A stretch of DNA of 59,101 bases from Acidobacteriota bacterium (GTDB lineage Bacteria; Acidobacteriota; Terriglobia; Terriglobales; Acidobacteriaceae). The position numbers and the translations under genes are program-made. Where the stretch lies: the NCBI GenBank assembly GCA_021836865.1, contig JAKBHH010000010.1, positions 1-59,101 of the forward strand. Direction: 5' to 3'. This document shows positions 17,779-25,035 of this stretch, piece by piece. The notes under the pieces were generated by a model that was given only the letters and a program-made list of their open reading frames with translations, was not told where the DNA came from and did not search any database. The stretch's first letter is position 1; each line of letters opens with the position of its first letter.

Positions 17779-19674
17779 GTGAAACTTCGCTCTCCCAGCC
17801 GTCGTAAATTTATCCAGTCGCTCAGCCGCGCGGCGCTGGTGCTCCCGTTTGCCGACGTGCTTGCACTCGCGGGGCAGCAACCACCGGATTCTCAATCTCA
17901 GACGCTGAAAATTGGCCCCATGGAGCGCAGCTACGATGCAAAACCCGCACCTCCGCCGCCGGGGCCTAAGTCGCCCATTGAAGGGACACCGCTGGGAGTA
18001 ACTTTCGATGAGGTCGCACCCCAGGCCGGACTAACGGAAAAAACCATTTATGGTGGAGAGTTCAAGAACAAGTATCTGCTTGAAACGACCGGCTGCGGCC
18101 TCGCCTTCTACGATTACGACCACGATGGATGGGTGGATCTTTTCCTCGTCAATGGGTGGCGCCTGGAGGGATTTGCCAAGGGCCAGGAGCCGCACTGCCG
18201 TCTATTCAAGAACAATCGCGATGGCACGTTTACCGACGTAAGCGTGGGCTCCGGACTGGAGCATAAATTCGGCTGGGGACAGGCATGTTGCGTGGGCGAC
18301 TATAACAACGATGGCATCGACGATCTCTTCGTTACCTACTACGGACAGAACGCACTTTACCGCAACAATGGCAATGGAACCTTCACTGATGTGACGAAGG
18401 AAGCCGGACTTATCCAGTCCGGTCCCAAGATCCGCTGGAATACAGGCTGCACCTTTGTAGACTATGACCGCGACGGGCATCTGGATCTTTTTGTTGCCAA
18501 CTATGTTGATCTTGATCTGAAAACTGCGCCCCTGCCTGAAGACGGGCCCTGCACTTATAAAGGCATTCTCGTGGCGTGCGGGCCGCCGGGACTTCCGGGC
18601 GGCAAGAACATTCTCTATCACAATCAAGGTGACGGCACTTTCCTTGACGTCAGCGAAAAGTCCGGCATGTGGACAGCGGTAGGCACCTATGGTCTGAGCG
18701 TTGCGGCTTCCGACCTGGACGGCGACGGATGGCCTGACATCTATGTCGCCAATGACTCAGCTCCTGCTACCTTCTATCTCAACCAGAAGGATGGAACCTT
18801 CCGTGACATAGCAGTGGAAGCCGGAGCCGCACTCTCCGCAGAGGCCAAACCGCAGGCTGGCATGGGCGTTTCGATAGGCGACTATCTCCGGAACGGAAAC
18901 TTCGACATCGTTAAGACAAACTTCGCCGGAGATACAGATTCTCTCTATACCAATCTTGGCGACGGTAACTTTGAAGACCGAACTTATCCTGGCGGGTTGG
19001 GTGTGAACACACGGCTGCTGGGCTGGGGTGTGGGATTCTTCGACATGGATAACGACGGATGGCCGGACATTCTAATGTCAAATGGCCATGTCTATCCCGA
19101 GGTTGATAGTTCCAAGACAGATCTGAAATATGCCGAGCACAAATATCTCTATCGCAACCTGCGCAACGGGCGCTTTGAAGATGTGACCGACAAAGCCGGC
19201 GCGGGCATCCTGGAAAACGCCCCGGCGCGAGGCTGTGCCTTTGGCGACTATGACAACGATGGCGTCATTGACGTTGCCGTCAACTGCATTAACTCAGCTC
19301 CGCAGCTTCTGCGCTGCACCTCTACGCTCAATCGCAACTGGATCAAGGTGAAGCTCGTTGGAACCAAATCTAATCGCTCAGGGATTGGGAGCCGCGTCAT
19401 CGTGACCGCAACCACCACGCTGGGCGCGGCCAAAGCCCTCGTGCAAACCGACGAGCTGCGCAGCGGAGGGAGCTATTTCTCACAGAATGATCTGCGGCTT
19501 CACTTCGGGCTCGACCAAGCCAAGCAGGTTGATTTGGTGCAGGTGCACTGGCTCAGTGGGCAGGTCGATGAATTTCACAATCTCGATGCAAATCGCCTGT
19601 ACGTGCTTGAAGAGGGTGGAAAAATTCTGAAGTCCGATCCGCTTACACCCGCAAAGCGCAAGGCTCACGCTTAG
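17779..19674 (+). CDS. Tat-exported FG-GAP/VCBS-repeat protein with ASPIC/UnbV domain (CRTAC1-like)
   Basis: The protein has 631 residues. It starts at GTG 17779 with GGAAGGA about 7 bases before it. The N-terminus carries a twin-arginine motif (SRRKFIQSLSRAALVLPF), so folded export via Tat is likely. The body has repeated calcium-binding FG-GAP/VCBS units with DxDxDGxxD-like loops: DYDHDGWVDLF, DYNNDGIDDLF, DYDRDGHLDLF, DLDGDGWPDIY, DMDNDGWPDIL and DYDNDGVIDVA, consistent with a beta-propeller. Residues about 515-610 match ASPIC/UnbV (WIKVKLVGTKSNRSGIGSRV, LHFGLDQAKQVDLVQVHW). The family lacks a defined activity. Coupling to the cytochrome gene suggests a shared extracytoplasmic redox or adhesion task; that is inference. 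Confidence 0.92.
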   Translation: MKLRSPSRRKFIQSLSRAALVLPFADVLALAGQQPPDSQSQTLKIGPMERSYDAKPAPPPPGPKSPIEGTPLGVTFDEVAPQAGLTEKTIYGGEFKNKYLLETTGCGLAFYDYDHDGWVDLFLVNGWRLEGFAKGQEPHCRLFKNNRDGTFTDVSVGSGLEHKFGWGQACCVGDYNNDGIDDLFVTYYGQNALYRNNGNGTFTDVTKEAGLIQSGPKIRWNTGCTFVDYDRDGHLDLFVANYVDLDLKTAPLPEDGPCTYKGILVACGPPGLPGGKNILYHNQGDGTFLDVSEKSGMWTAVGTYGLSVAASDLDGDGWPDIYVANDSAPATFYLNQKDGTFRDIAVEAGAALSAEAKPQAGMGVSIGDYLRNGNFDIVKTNFAGDTDSLYTNLGDGNFEDRTYPGGLGVNTRLLGWGVGFFDMDNDGWPDILMSNGHVYPEVDSSKTDLKYAEHKYLYRNLRNGRFEDVTDKAGAGILENAPARGCAFGDYDNDGVIDVAVNCINSAPQLLRCTSTLNRNWIKVKLVGTKSNRSGIGSRVIVTATTTLGAAKALVQTDELRSGGSYFSQNDLRLHFGLDQAKQVDLVQVHWLSGQVDEFHNLDANRLYVLEEGGKILKSDPLTPAKRKAHA

Positions 19675-19682
19675 AGATCACC

Positions 19683-20165
19683 ATGATGCGGACGATTTTT
19701 TTGCTCTGTACTATCGCTTCATCCGTTCCAGGCATGGGGCAGGCAACAACCGCGTGTCCCTGGCTCTCAACCGGAACAGCAGCGAACCTTCTCGGCGGCG
19801 ATATAACGGTTTCATCGCATGTGGAGGGCACCTGGGCTGGTTCGTGCCGTTTCATGCGGCTGATCAGCCCCGCCGCATCCTCCATCGAGGTATTGGTCGG
19901 GCCAAAGGACACGCATCCCTGTCCGCAAGGCAATCTGAAACTCCCAGCGCTAGGCAATGGGGCGGTACAATGCACGCATACGGTATCACCGAGTCAGCCG
20001 TCCAGCATTATCGCGGGACGCATACGAGATGTGTACTTTGTAATAACCATGACAGGCATTTCTGGCGCAATGACCCCGGAGCCTTCGGATCCACGTCTTG
20101 CCGATGCCTTTGCCGCGTCGCCACTCGAGCGCGTCGCAGAACAAGTCGTCGGCAATCTGTATTGA
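19683..20165 (+). CDS. Small secreted protein of unknown function
   Basis: The protein has 160 residues, starting at ATG 19683, only 8 bases after the preceding stop. A short signal peptide (MRTIFLLCTIASSVPGMGQA) is followed by a mature domain with four Cys (ACPWLS, GSCRFM, HPCPQGN, VQCTHT), which could form two disulphides. The pattern CPWLSTGTAANLLGG followed by GSCRF resembles small periplasmic or lipoprotein-like ligand-binding folds, but there is no lipobox and I cannot assign a family. It is probably the last gene of the TPR/cytochrome/FG-GAP operon. Confidence 0.7.
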   Translation: MMRTIFLLCTIASSVPGMGQATTACPWLSTGTAANLLGGDITVSSHVEGTWAGSCRFMRLISPAASSIEVLVGPKDTHPCPQGNLKLPALGNGAVQCTHTVSPSQPSSIIAGRIRDVYFVITMTGISGAMTPEPSDPRLADAFAASPLERVAEQVVGNLY

Positions 20166-20543
20166 GCCCAAGAACGGCAGTAGGCCCGGACGTAACTCCA
20201 CGCTGAAGCTTCGCCGGGATGAAATGGGCAAATCTTCATTGTGCCGGCTGTGTTAGGTGAACTCTGCCCCCTTACACGGTGTCGAAGTGGATGGGGCAGG
20301 AGAGTGGAGGGCGCACGGTCGCTCCTGCCCCTGATGCGGATCAGTTCCGCAAGGCGGAGCGGGTCAGGTTTGCGAACCCAGTGCCGATGTGCTTTGCCTC
20401 GCCGATTGTGAACTAAGTCGCGTCCGGGTTGCCTTCAAGCTCGATCCTCGCGCGACTCATCCCAGGTGCGAAGACTGGGCATATCGCCCATGTAGCAAGT
20501 GGCTAGCGCCGCCGCTACGGGTTGGGGTATTCTCCGGAATAAC
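20166..20543. other. 378-base intergenic region with one inverted repeat
   Basis: This separates the redox operon from the candidate RiPP operon. It holds the hairpin at 20293-20331 and otherwise no recognised gene. The promoter of the downstream operon should lie here, but no clear boxes could be chosen. Confidence 0.4.
20293..20331. repeat. Inverted repeat, possible terminator hairpin
   Basis: GGGGCAGGAG (20293-20302) and CTCCTGCCCC (20322-20331) are perfectly complementary across a 19-base loop. There is no T-run after it, so a classical intrinsic terminator is not shown. Its position between two operons would suit transcription termination or mRNA protection. Confidence 0.4.
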
Positions 20544-22148
20544 ATGAAAACATCTGTGCTGCCGACGTTTAACACGCTTTTGTTGCTGATCGACGGCTCA
20601 ACCCAGCGTGAGGCAGTCATCGCGCACTCGCCATTCACGATTGGCCGTTCTCCGGACAAAGACCTGATACTTCCATATCCCTATATCTCACGAAGTCACG
20701 CTGAGATCGTATTCGACGCGGGCCAGTTTTACCTGGTCGACTGCGGCAGTAAGAGCGGCAGTTTTGTCAACGGCGAGCCAGTCTTGCGCCAGGCCCTCAT
20801 GCCGAATGACGTGATCCGCTTAGGCACATTGCAAGGGCCACTGCTGCGCTTCTGCAAGCAGGAGGATACAACATCTGCCTTAAGCGGACTGCTTCACCAG
20901 GAGATGCCGGAATCGGATTTGGAGAAGCTCAGCTGGTTTCTGGATGCTGCCCGCAAACTCAACCTGGTGGGCGCGGTCCACGAAATACTGGTCTCATTGA
21001 TTGAAATCGCCATGCATTTGACGCAAGTGGAGCGCGGCTATGTTTTTCTGAAAGACCCTGCCGGAAATCTGCAGCTGTCCGTGGGCAGAAACATCCAAGG
21101 GGAGCCGCTGCAAGATGACTCAACCATCTCTCATTCCGCGATTCAGCAGGCCATTCAAAGCGCGTCGGAGTTCATTGTTACGGACACGCTCTCAGCGGAG
21201 GCAGGGTCCCCTTCGGCCAGTATCGTTGCTCATAGTCTACGCACCGTTATCTGCATCCCGTTGCGCAAGCGCAGCACTGGTTCGGAGACTCCACTCGGCG
21301 AAGTACTGGGCATACTTTATCTCGACAGCAGGCAGCGGCAGACTCTGATGCGCGTAGATGGCGATCTGCTGAAGACGATTGCTATGGAGGCTGCGGTACT
21401 GGTTGAAAATGCTTCACTGGCCAGCGCGGAGGAGTCAGCACGACGGTATCGTGAAGAATTGGCCATAGCGGCAGGCATCCAGCAAGGGCTGATGACGGTC
21501 AGGATTCCTGAACTGGACTACGCGCGCGTTCTGGCGCACAGCATTCCGTGCAAGGAGATTGGCGGAGACTTCTACGATGTGATTACCACAGAGAGCGCCC
21601 TATACGTCGTCGTCGCGGATGTTTCAGGGAAGGGTGTTTCAGCGGCCCTGCTCGGCTCCACGCTGCAAGGACTGGTGCATGCCCAGATACTGGCGGGACT
21701 CTCACTGCCGCAGATTGCTATGTTCACTAACCAATACATATGCGGAAAATCGATTTCAAAGTATGCGACGCTGGTCATTCTGAAATTGATCCCAAATGGC
21801 ACAGCAGAATATCTCAACTGCGGTCACGTTCAACCGCTGTGGCATCGAGCGGATCAAAGCACTGTTTTGACGAATGGCAACTTGCCCGTGGGGTTGATCC
21901 CCGATGCGATCTACACCTCAGAGATGATTCACATCGAGCCCGGAGAGCGCGTGCTGGTCTTCACGGACGGCGTAACAGAAGCGGAGAGTCCGTTGGGAGA
22001 GTTTTTCGGAGATGCACGGCTCGAATCTCTTGTGCAGAAAGGTGCAAGCATTCACGAGATTTTTCAACAGGTGCAACTCTATATGGATACCGCTCCTGCG
22101 AATGACGACTGCACCTTGCTGGAGGTGTGCTATGGACGATGTTCATAA
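20544..22148 (+). CDS. FHA-GAF-PP2C (SpoIIE/RsbU-type) phosphatase
   Basis: The protein has 534 residues from ATG 20544 (an in-frame start 15 codons upstream gives non-FHA sequence). The FHA domain (about 10-100) shows GRSPDKDL (34-41), ISRSHAEI (48-55) and a conserved Asn in VNGEP, so it should bind phosphothreonine. A GAF-like sensor region follows (about 150-300; RTVICIPLRKRSTGSETPLG, GILYLDSRQRQ). The C-terminus (about 333-530) is a PP2C-type phosphatase with IPCKEIGGDFYDV, VVVADVSGKG and VFTDGVTEAE, containing the metal-binding Asp residues. It is the first gene of the putative RiPP operon and pairs with the Ser/Thr kinase four genes on. Dephosphorylation of the kinase or its targets is inference. 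Confidence 0.92.
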   Translation: MKTSVLPTFNTLLLLIDGSTQREAVIAHSPFTIGRSPDKDLILPYPYISRSHAEIVFDAGQFYLVDCGSKSGSFVNGEPVLRQALMPNDVIRLGTLQGPLLRFCKQEDTTSALSGLLHQEMPESDLEKLSWFLDAARKLNLVGAVHEILVSLIEIAMHLTQVERGYVFLKDPAGNLQLSVGRNIQGEPLQDDSTISHSAIQQAIQSASEFIVTDTLSAEAGSPSASIVAHSLRTVICIPLRKRSTGSETPLGEVLGILYLDSRQRQTLMRVDGDLLKTIAMEAAVLVENASLASAEESARRYREELAIAAGIQQGLMTVRIPELDYARVLAHSIPCKEIGGDFYDVITTESALYVVVADVSGKGVSAALLGSTLQGLVHAQILAGLSLPQIAMFTNQYICGKSISKYATLVILKLIPNGTAEYLNCGHVQPLWHRADQSTVLTNGNLPVGLIPDAIYTSEMIHIEPGERVLVFTDGVTEAESPLGEFFGDARLESLVQKGASIHEIFQQVQLYMDTAPANDDCTLLEVCYGRCS

Positions 22149-22211
22149 GCATGGAGCAACGAGCCGTCATCAAGCGGCCAGCAACTGTGCGTGGATACCC
22201 AGGGCAGCGGT

Positions 22212-23945
22212 ATGCGTGAGTCCGCACTGACTGGGTCACAGGACCACCAGACCGGCGGCGCAGGAATGCTTGTTGTTGGTTACCGCGGCACACTGCGGGC
22301 GGCGTCCACGACGGTTCTGCGATTACCTCGGTCTGCGAACGATGATGAGGTATTCATTGACGACCAACCGCCCATCGTGGGAACGATACTGGAGCCGTGG
22401 CTAGCGAAGGCTTTGGATCAACTGACCGAGCGCTCTGCGCCAAATCTTCTCCTCTTTCGCGGAGCGACCGTTCCGCTGGAGTCGCTGCTCCTGCTGCTCA
22501 AAGAGCGGTTGATCGATGTTCTGACACAGGCCGTGGGTGATGCGAGCATTGCGCCTGGAGCGCATTCTTCGCATTGGAGCGCCAGCGACATATTGCTCAA
22601 GTGTCCGCTGCTGGCCCCGCTGCTCAGGAGTGTCGTTGCGGAATGGGTATCAGCGACGATTACATTTCTGCGGCGGCTGCATCAAGATCAGCACTGGATT
22701 GCCGCCGATCTTGGACTCGCCGGGTTGCCTTCTATCGAAGCTGTATCCGGAACTACCTCTGATGCTCATCCAGGCGGCCATTTCGTCCTTCGCATCTGTT
22801 TCGTGGGCGGGTGCTGTTTGTATTACAAACCCCGGCCAGTCACCGGAGAGTGGCTCTGGCACGGGTTACTCGATGCGGTCGCGCGCATCGATCCTGAACT
22901 GCGGCTGCCTGCATCGCGCGTCCTGGGAGACGGCTCCAGACTCGATTACGGATGGACGAGCTCGGTATTTGCCGAGGTTGAAGCGCTCGCAGGGAATTGC
23001 GATGAAAAAGCCAATTCCGATTCTGCAAGCACGCCTGACTATTGGCATGCGGCAGGAGCCATGTTATGTCTCGCTCAACGCGCAAGGCTGACCGATCTGC
23101 ACCTGGGAAACATCGTCGCCACCCCCCGGGGCCCAGCCGTGACTGACGCCGAATGCTTTGCAACACCGGATCCTCATCTTCTTCGGGGCGATAAGGTTTC
23201 ACCGAACCATGGGGCCATATCGGATGCCGTGGGTTCGCTTTTGAGCACCGGTTTGCTCCCACTCAGGCCGGCAACCGGCTATCCGGATGTCTCAGGTCTT
23301 TTTGGCCATGCAGCGCCAGTGTCTGGTGTAATGCTGCCCAAATGGGTAGTGTCTCGAGATGGTCATTATCGTCTGACTGCAGTGGAGGCGGAACTTGTTG
23401 CGCATCCCAACCTGCTGGCCCAGACCTCTGCCATCGCCGCGCTGCCGCAGATTTTGAGCGGATATCGTCATGCCGCAGACCTTCTTCTAAGGGCGCGCGC
23501 GACTCTCATCGGCTCTGGTACGCGATGGCTAGCGGTGCTGGAGAAGGTGCATGCGCCGAGGTTCGTCGTCCGCGACACCCTTACTTATGGAATGCTGTTG
23601 AGCCAATCTCTGGAGCCGCAGTATCTCCGCTCCAGGCACAGGCGGCAATGCGCAATTCTCTCCGGTCTTGATGCCTGCTCGGTCGTCCGCCAGCCTTGGT
23701 CACTGGTGCGTTCCGAGGCGCGAGACCTGCTCGAAATGCACGTCCCGCGGCTGGTTGTTTTGCCCGGTAGTCGCACCCTGGCAGCCGGTTCCGGGCGCAG
23801 GATCGCGAGCCGGTTTACGGCCTGTACCCCGGCACAGGCGGTCATTCGGCAGATAGAGGAGCTATCCCATGAGAGCATTGAGAACGTCCAGGCGCCCGCC
23901 CTCATGTCCGCAATTTTTGTAGATTATGTCTCGAATGATCGCTAA
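22212..23945 (+). CDS. Stand-alone LanM-type (DUF4135) lanthipeptide dehydratase-like protein, no cyclase domain
   Basis: The protein has 577 residues. The central region matches the LanM dehydratase (DUF4135): SDAHPGGH, then LYYKPRPVTGEW, LDYGW and TDLHLGN followed by PAVTDAECF. By comparison with CylM-type enzymes the kinase-like residues seem present (D184, H186, K206, D295, H297, N300, D312), and RFVVRDT (450-456) offers the Arg and Thr expected for phosphate elimination. Known LanM proteins are about 900-1000 residues with a C-terminal LanC zinc cyclase; here the protein ends after the dehydratase and has no LanC Cys/His set. It would phosphorylate and eliminate Ser/Thr to give dehydro-residues. 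I chose ATG 22212 (AGGG 8 bases upstream); GTG 22191 is an alternative. The gap from the phosphatase gene is 63 bases. Confidence 0.85.
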   Translation: MRESALTGSQDHQTGGAGMLVVGYRGTLRAASTTVLRLPRSANDDEVFIDDQPPIVGTILEPWLAKALDQLTERSAPNLLLFRGATVPLESLLLLLKERLIDVLTQAVGDASIAPGAHSSHWSASDILLKCPLLAPLLRSVVAEWVSATITFLRRLHQDQHWIAADLGLAGLPSIEAVSGTTSDAHPGGHFVLRICFVGGCCLYYKPRPVTGEWLWHGLLDAVARIDPELRLPASRVLGDGSRLDYGWTSSVFAEVEALAGNCDEKANSDSASTPDYWHAAGAMLCLAQRARLTDLHLGNIVATPRGPAVTDAECFATPDPHLLRGDKVSPNHGAISDAVGSLLSTGLLPLRPATGYPDVSGLFGHAAPVSGVMLPKWVVSRDGHYRLTAVEAELVAHPNLLAQTSAIAALPQILSGYRHAADLLLRARATLIGSGTRWLAVLEKVHAPRFVVRDTLTYGMLLSQSLEPQYLRSRHRRQCAILSGLDACSVVRQPWSLVRSEARDLLEMHVPRLVVLPGSRTLAAGSGRRIASRFTACTPAQAVIRQIEELSHESIENVQAPALMSAIFVDYVSNDR

Positions 23946-24021
23946 TGTTATGTGCTAGTATTCGGATGTGTTGAGTGCGCCAGATGGGTCGGTGGTGCGC
24001 AACAATTTCGAGAGGAAAGCC

Positions 24022-24225
24022 ATGACCAATGTAGACAGGCTTCAACAGGCCGGACTGATTCAAGTCCACCATCCCCTGACCGACGCCGAAGCTCAAAGCG
24101 TCAACCAGCTGAGTTCGACGGAAATAGATGCGCTCATCTCTGTGCGCGTCAAGCTTGGCGATGCGTTTTTCCAGCGTAAAGTGCAGGACGGCGACGCCCA
24201 CCGCATGGGAACGGTCTTGCTGTAA
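24022..24225 (+). CDS. 67-residue leader-like peptide, candidate RiPP precursor
   Basis: ATG 24022 has a strong AGAGGA about 7 bases upstream, so this small gene is probably translated. The product is acidic and helix-prone in its first 50 residues (LQQAGLIQVHHPLTDAEAQS, LSSTEIDALISVRVKLGDAF), then ends in a short, Gly/Asp-rich tail VQDGDAHRMGTVLL. The AGLI...LS..E...L.SVR..L pattern resembles the small peptides annotated as aroma-sacti cluster domain proteins; this is a memory of the motif, not a search. It has no Cys, so an internal lanthionine cannot form; possible dehydration sites include Ser26, Ser31, Ser32, Thr33 and Thr64. It lies between the dehydratase and the HDO gene. It may instead be a carrier or regulatory peptide. 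Confidence 0.7.
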   Translation: MTNVDRLQQAGLIQVHHPLTDAEAQSVNQLSSTEIDALISVRVKLGDAFFQRKVQDGDAHRMGTVLL

Positions 24226-24290
24226 CTGGGCACTCGCACCCAGCTATACGCAAAGCTCAGACAAGCGCCAGGATCGTATGGGGAGACGGA

Positions 24291-25034
24291 ATGACCACAC
24301 AGAGTCAACGTCTGCGCGAGACAATTTCCCTAGTTAGCGGGCACCTCAGTTCTTTGATTCGCCAAGTATGGTTTCATCCAAGGTTGAGCGAACTCTACCC
24401 TGAGTTTCTTTTCGCAATCTACGGGATCACGGCAAGTTCGGCTCCAGCAATGCGAGCCGCGGCGGAGCGCTGCTCGGCTATAACCACCGGCGAACCTCTC
24501 GCGCGTTGGCTGCATGACTACTATCTGGAACACGCCGCTGAGGAGACAGGCCACGAAAAGTGGTTGCTGGATGATCTCGCAGCGATGGGAGTCCAGAGGC
24601 AGCGTGTGTTGCAGCGGTTGCCTTATGCGAGCGTTGCTGCGCTGGTGGGCGCGCAGTACTACTGGATGCTTCACGTACATCCGATCGCCTATCTTGGATA
24701 CATCGCAGTCGTGGAGGAGCCGGCATCAATCGAATTCCTGGAGGAGGTTTCCAGGCGATCCGGCATTCCGCTCTCTACCATGTCTTGCCATCTGATGCAT
24801 GCCAAGCTCGATCCGGACCATGTTGCGGACTTTAATGCGGCACTGGACTCACTGCCTCTGCAGCAGCATCACATGGACCTGATCACAGTAAGCGCTATCA
24901 CGACCAGCTCACATCTCGTCAACGTGTTCTCGGATATTCTGGAACACTTTGAGCGAATCGAGAATCCCGCAGGCGCCGAGACGATCTTTACCTCTTCCGG
25001 AGTTGCAATCGCCTCCCCATCCAGAGAGTTCTGA
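24291..25034 (+). CDS. Haem-oxygenase-like di-metal oxidase/oxygenase (HDO, iron-containing redox enzyme family)
   Basis: The protein has 247 residues, all-helical, starting at ATG 24291 after GGGGAG. Metal ligands expected for the HDO fold are visible: E80/H81 with H88 in YYLEHAAEETGHEKW, an acidic residue at E142 or E143, and an exact H-x3-D-x2-H motif at H170, D174 and H177 (HAKLDPDH). WLLDDLAAMGV and the aromatic stretch YYWMLHVHPIAYLGY are also typical of this group. HDO enzymes use Fe or Fe/Mn and oxygen for C-C or C-N cleavage, N-oxygenation or desaturation in natural-product pathways. The neighbours suggest action on the peptide product or its tail. The substrate is unknown. Confidence 0.85.
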   Translation: MTTQSQRLRETISLVSGHLSSLIRQVWFHPRLSELYPEFLFAIYGITASSAPAMRAAAERCSAITTGEPLARWLHDYYLEHAAEETGHEKWLLDDLAAMGVQRQRVLQRLPYASVAALVGAQYYWMLHVHPIAYLGYIAVVEEPASIEFLEEVSRRSGIPLSTMSCHLMHAKLDPDHVADFNAALDSLPLQQHHMDLITVSAITTSSHLVNVFSDILEHFERIENPAGAETIFTSSGVAIASPSREF

Positions 25035-25035
25035 T

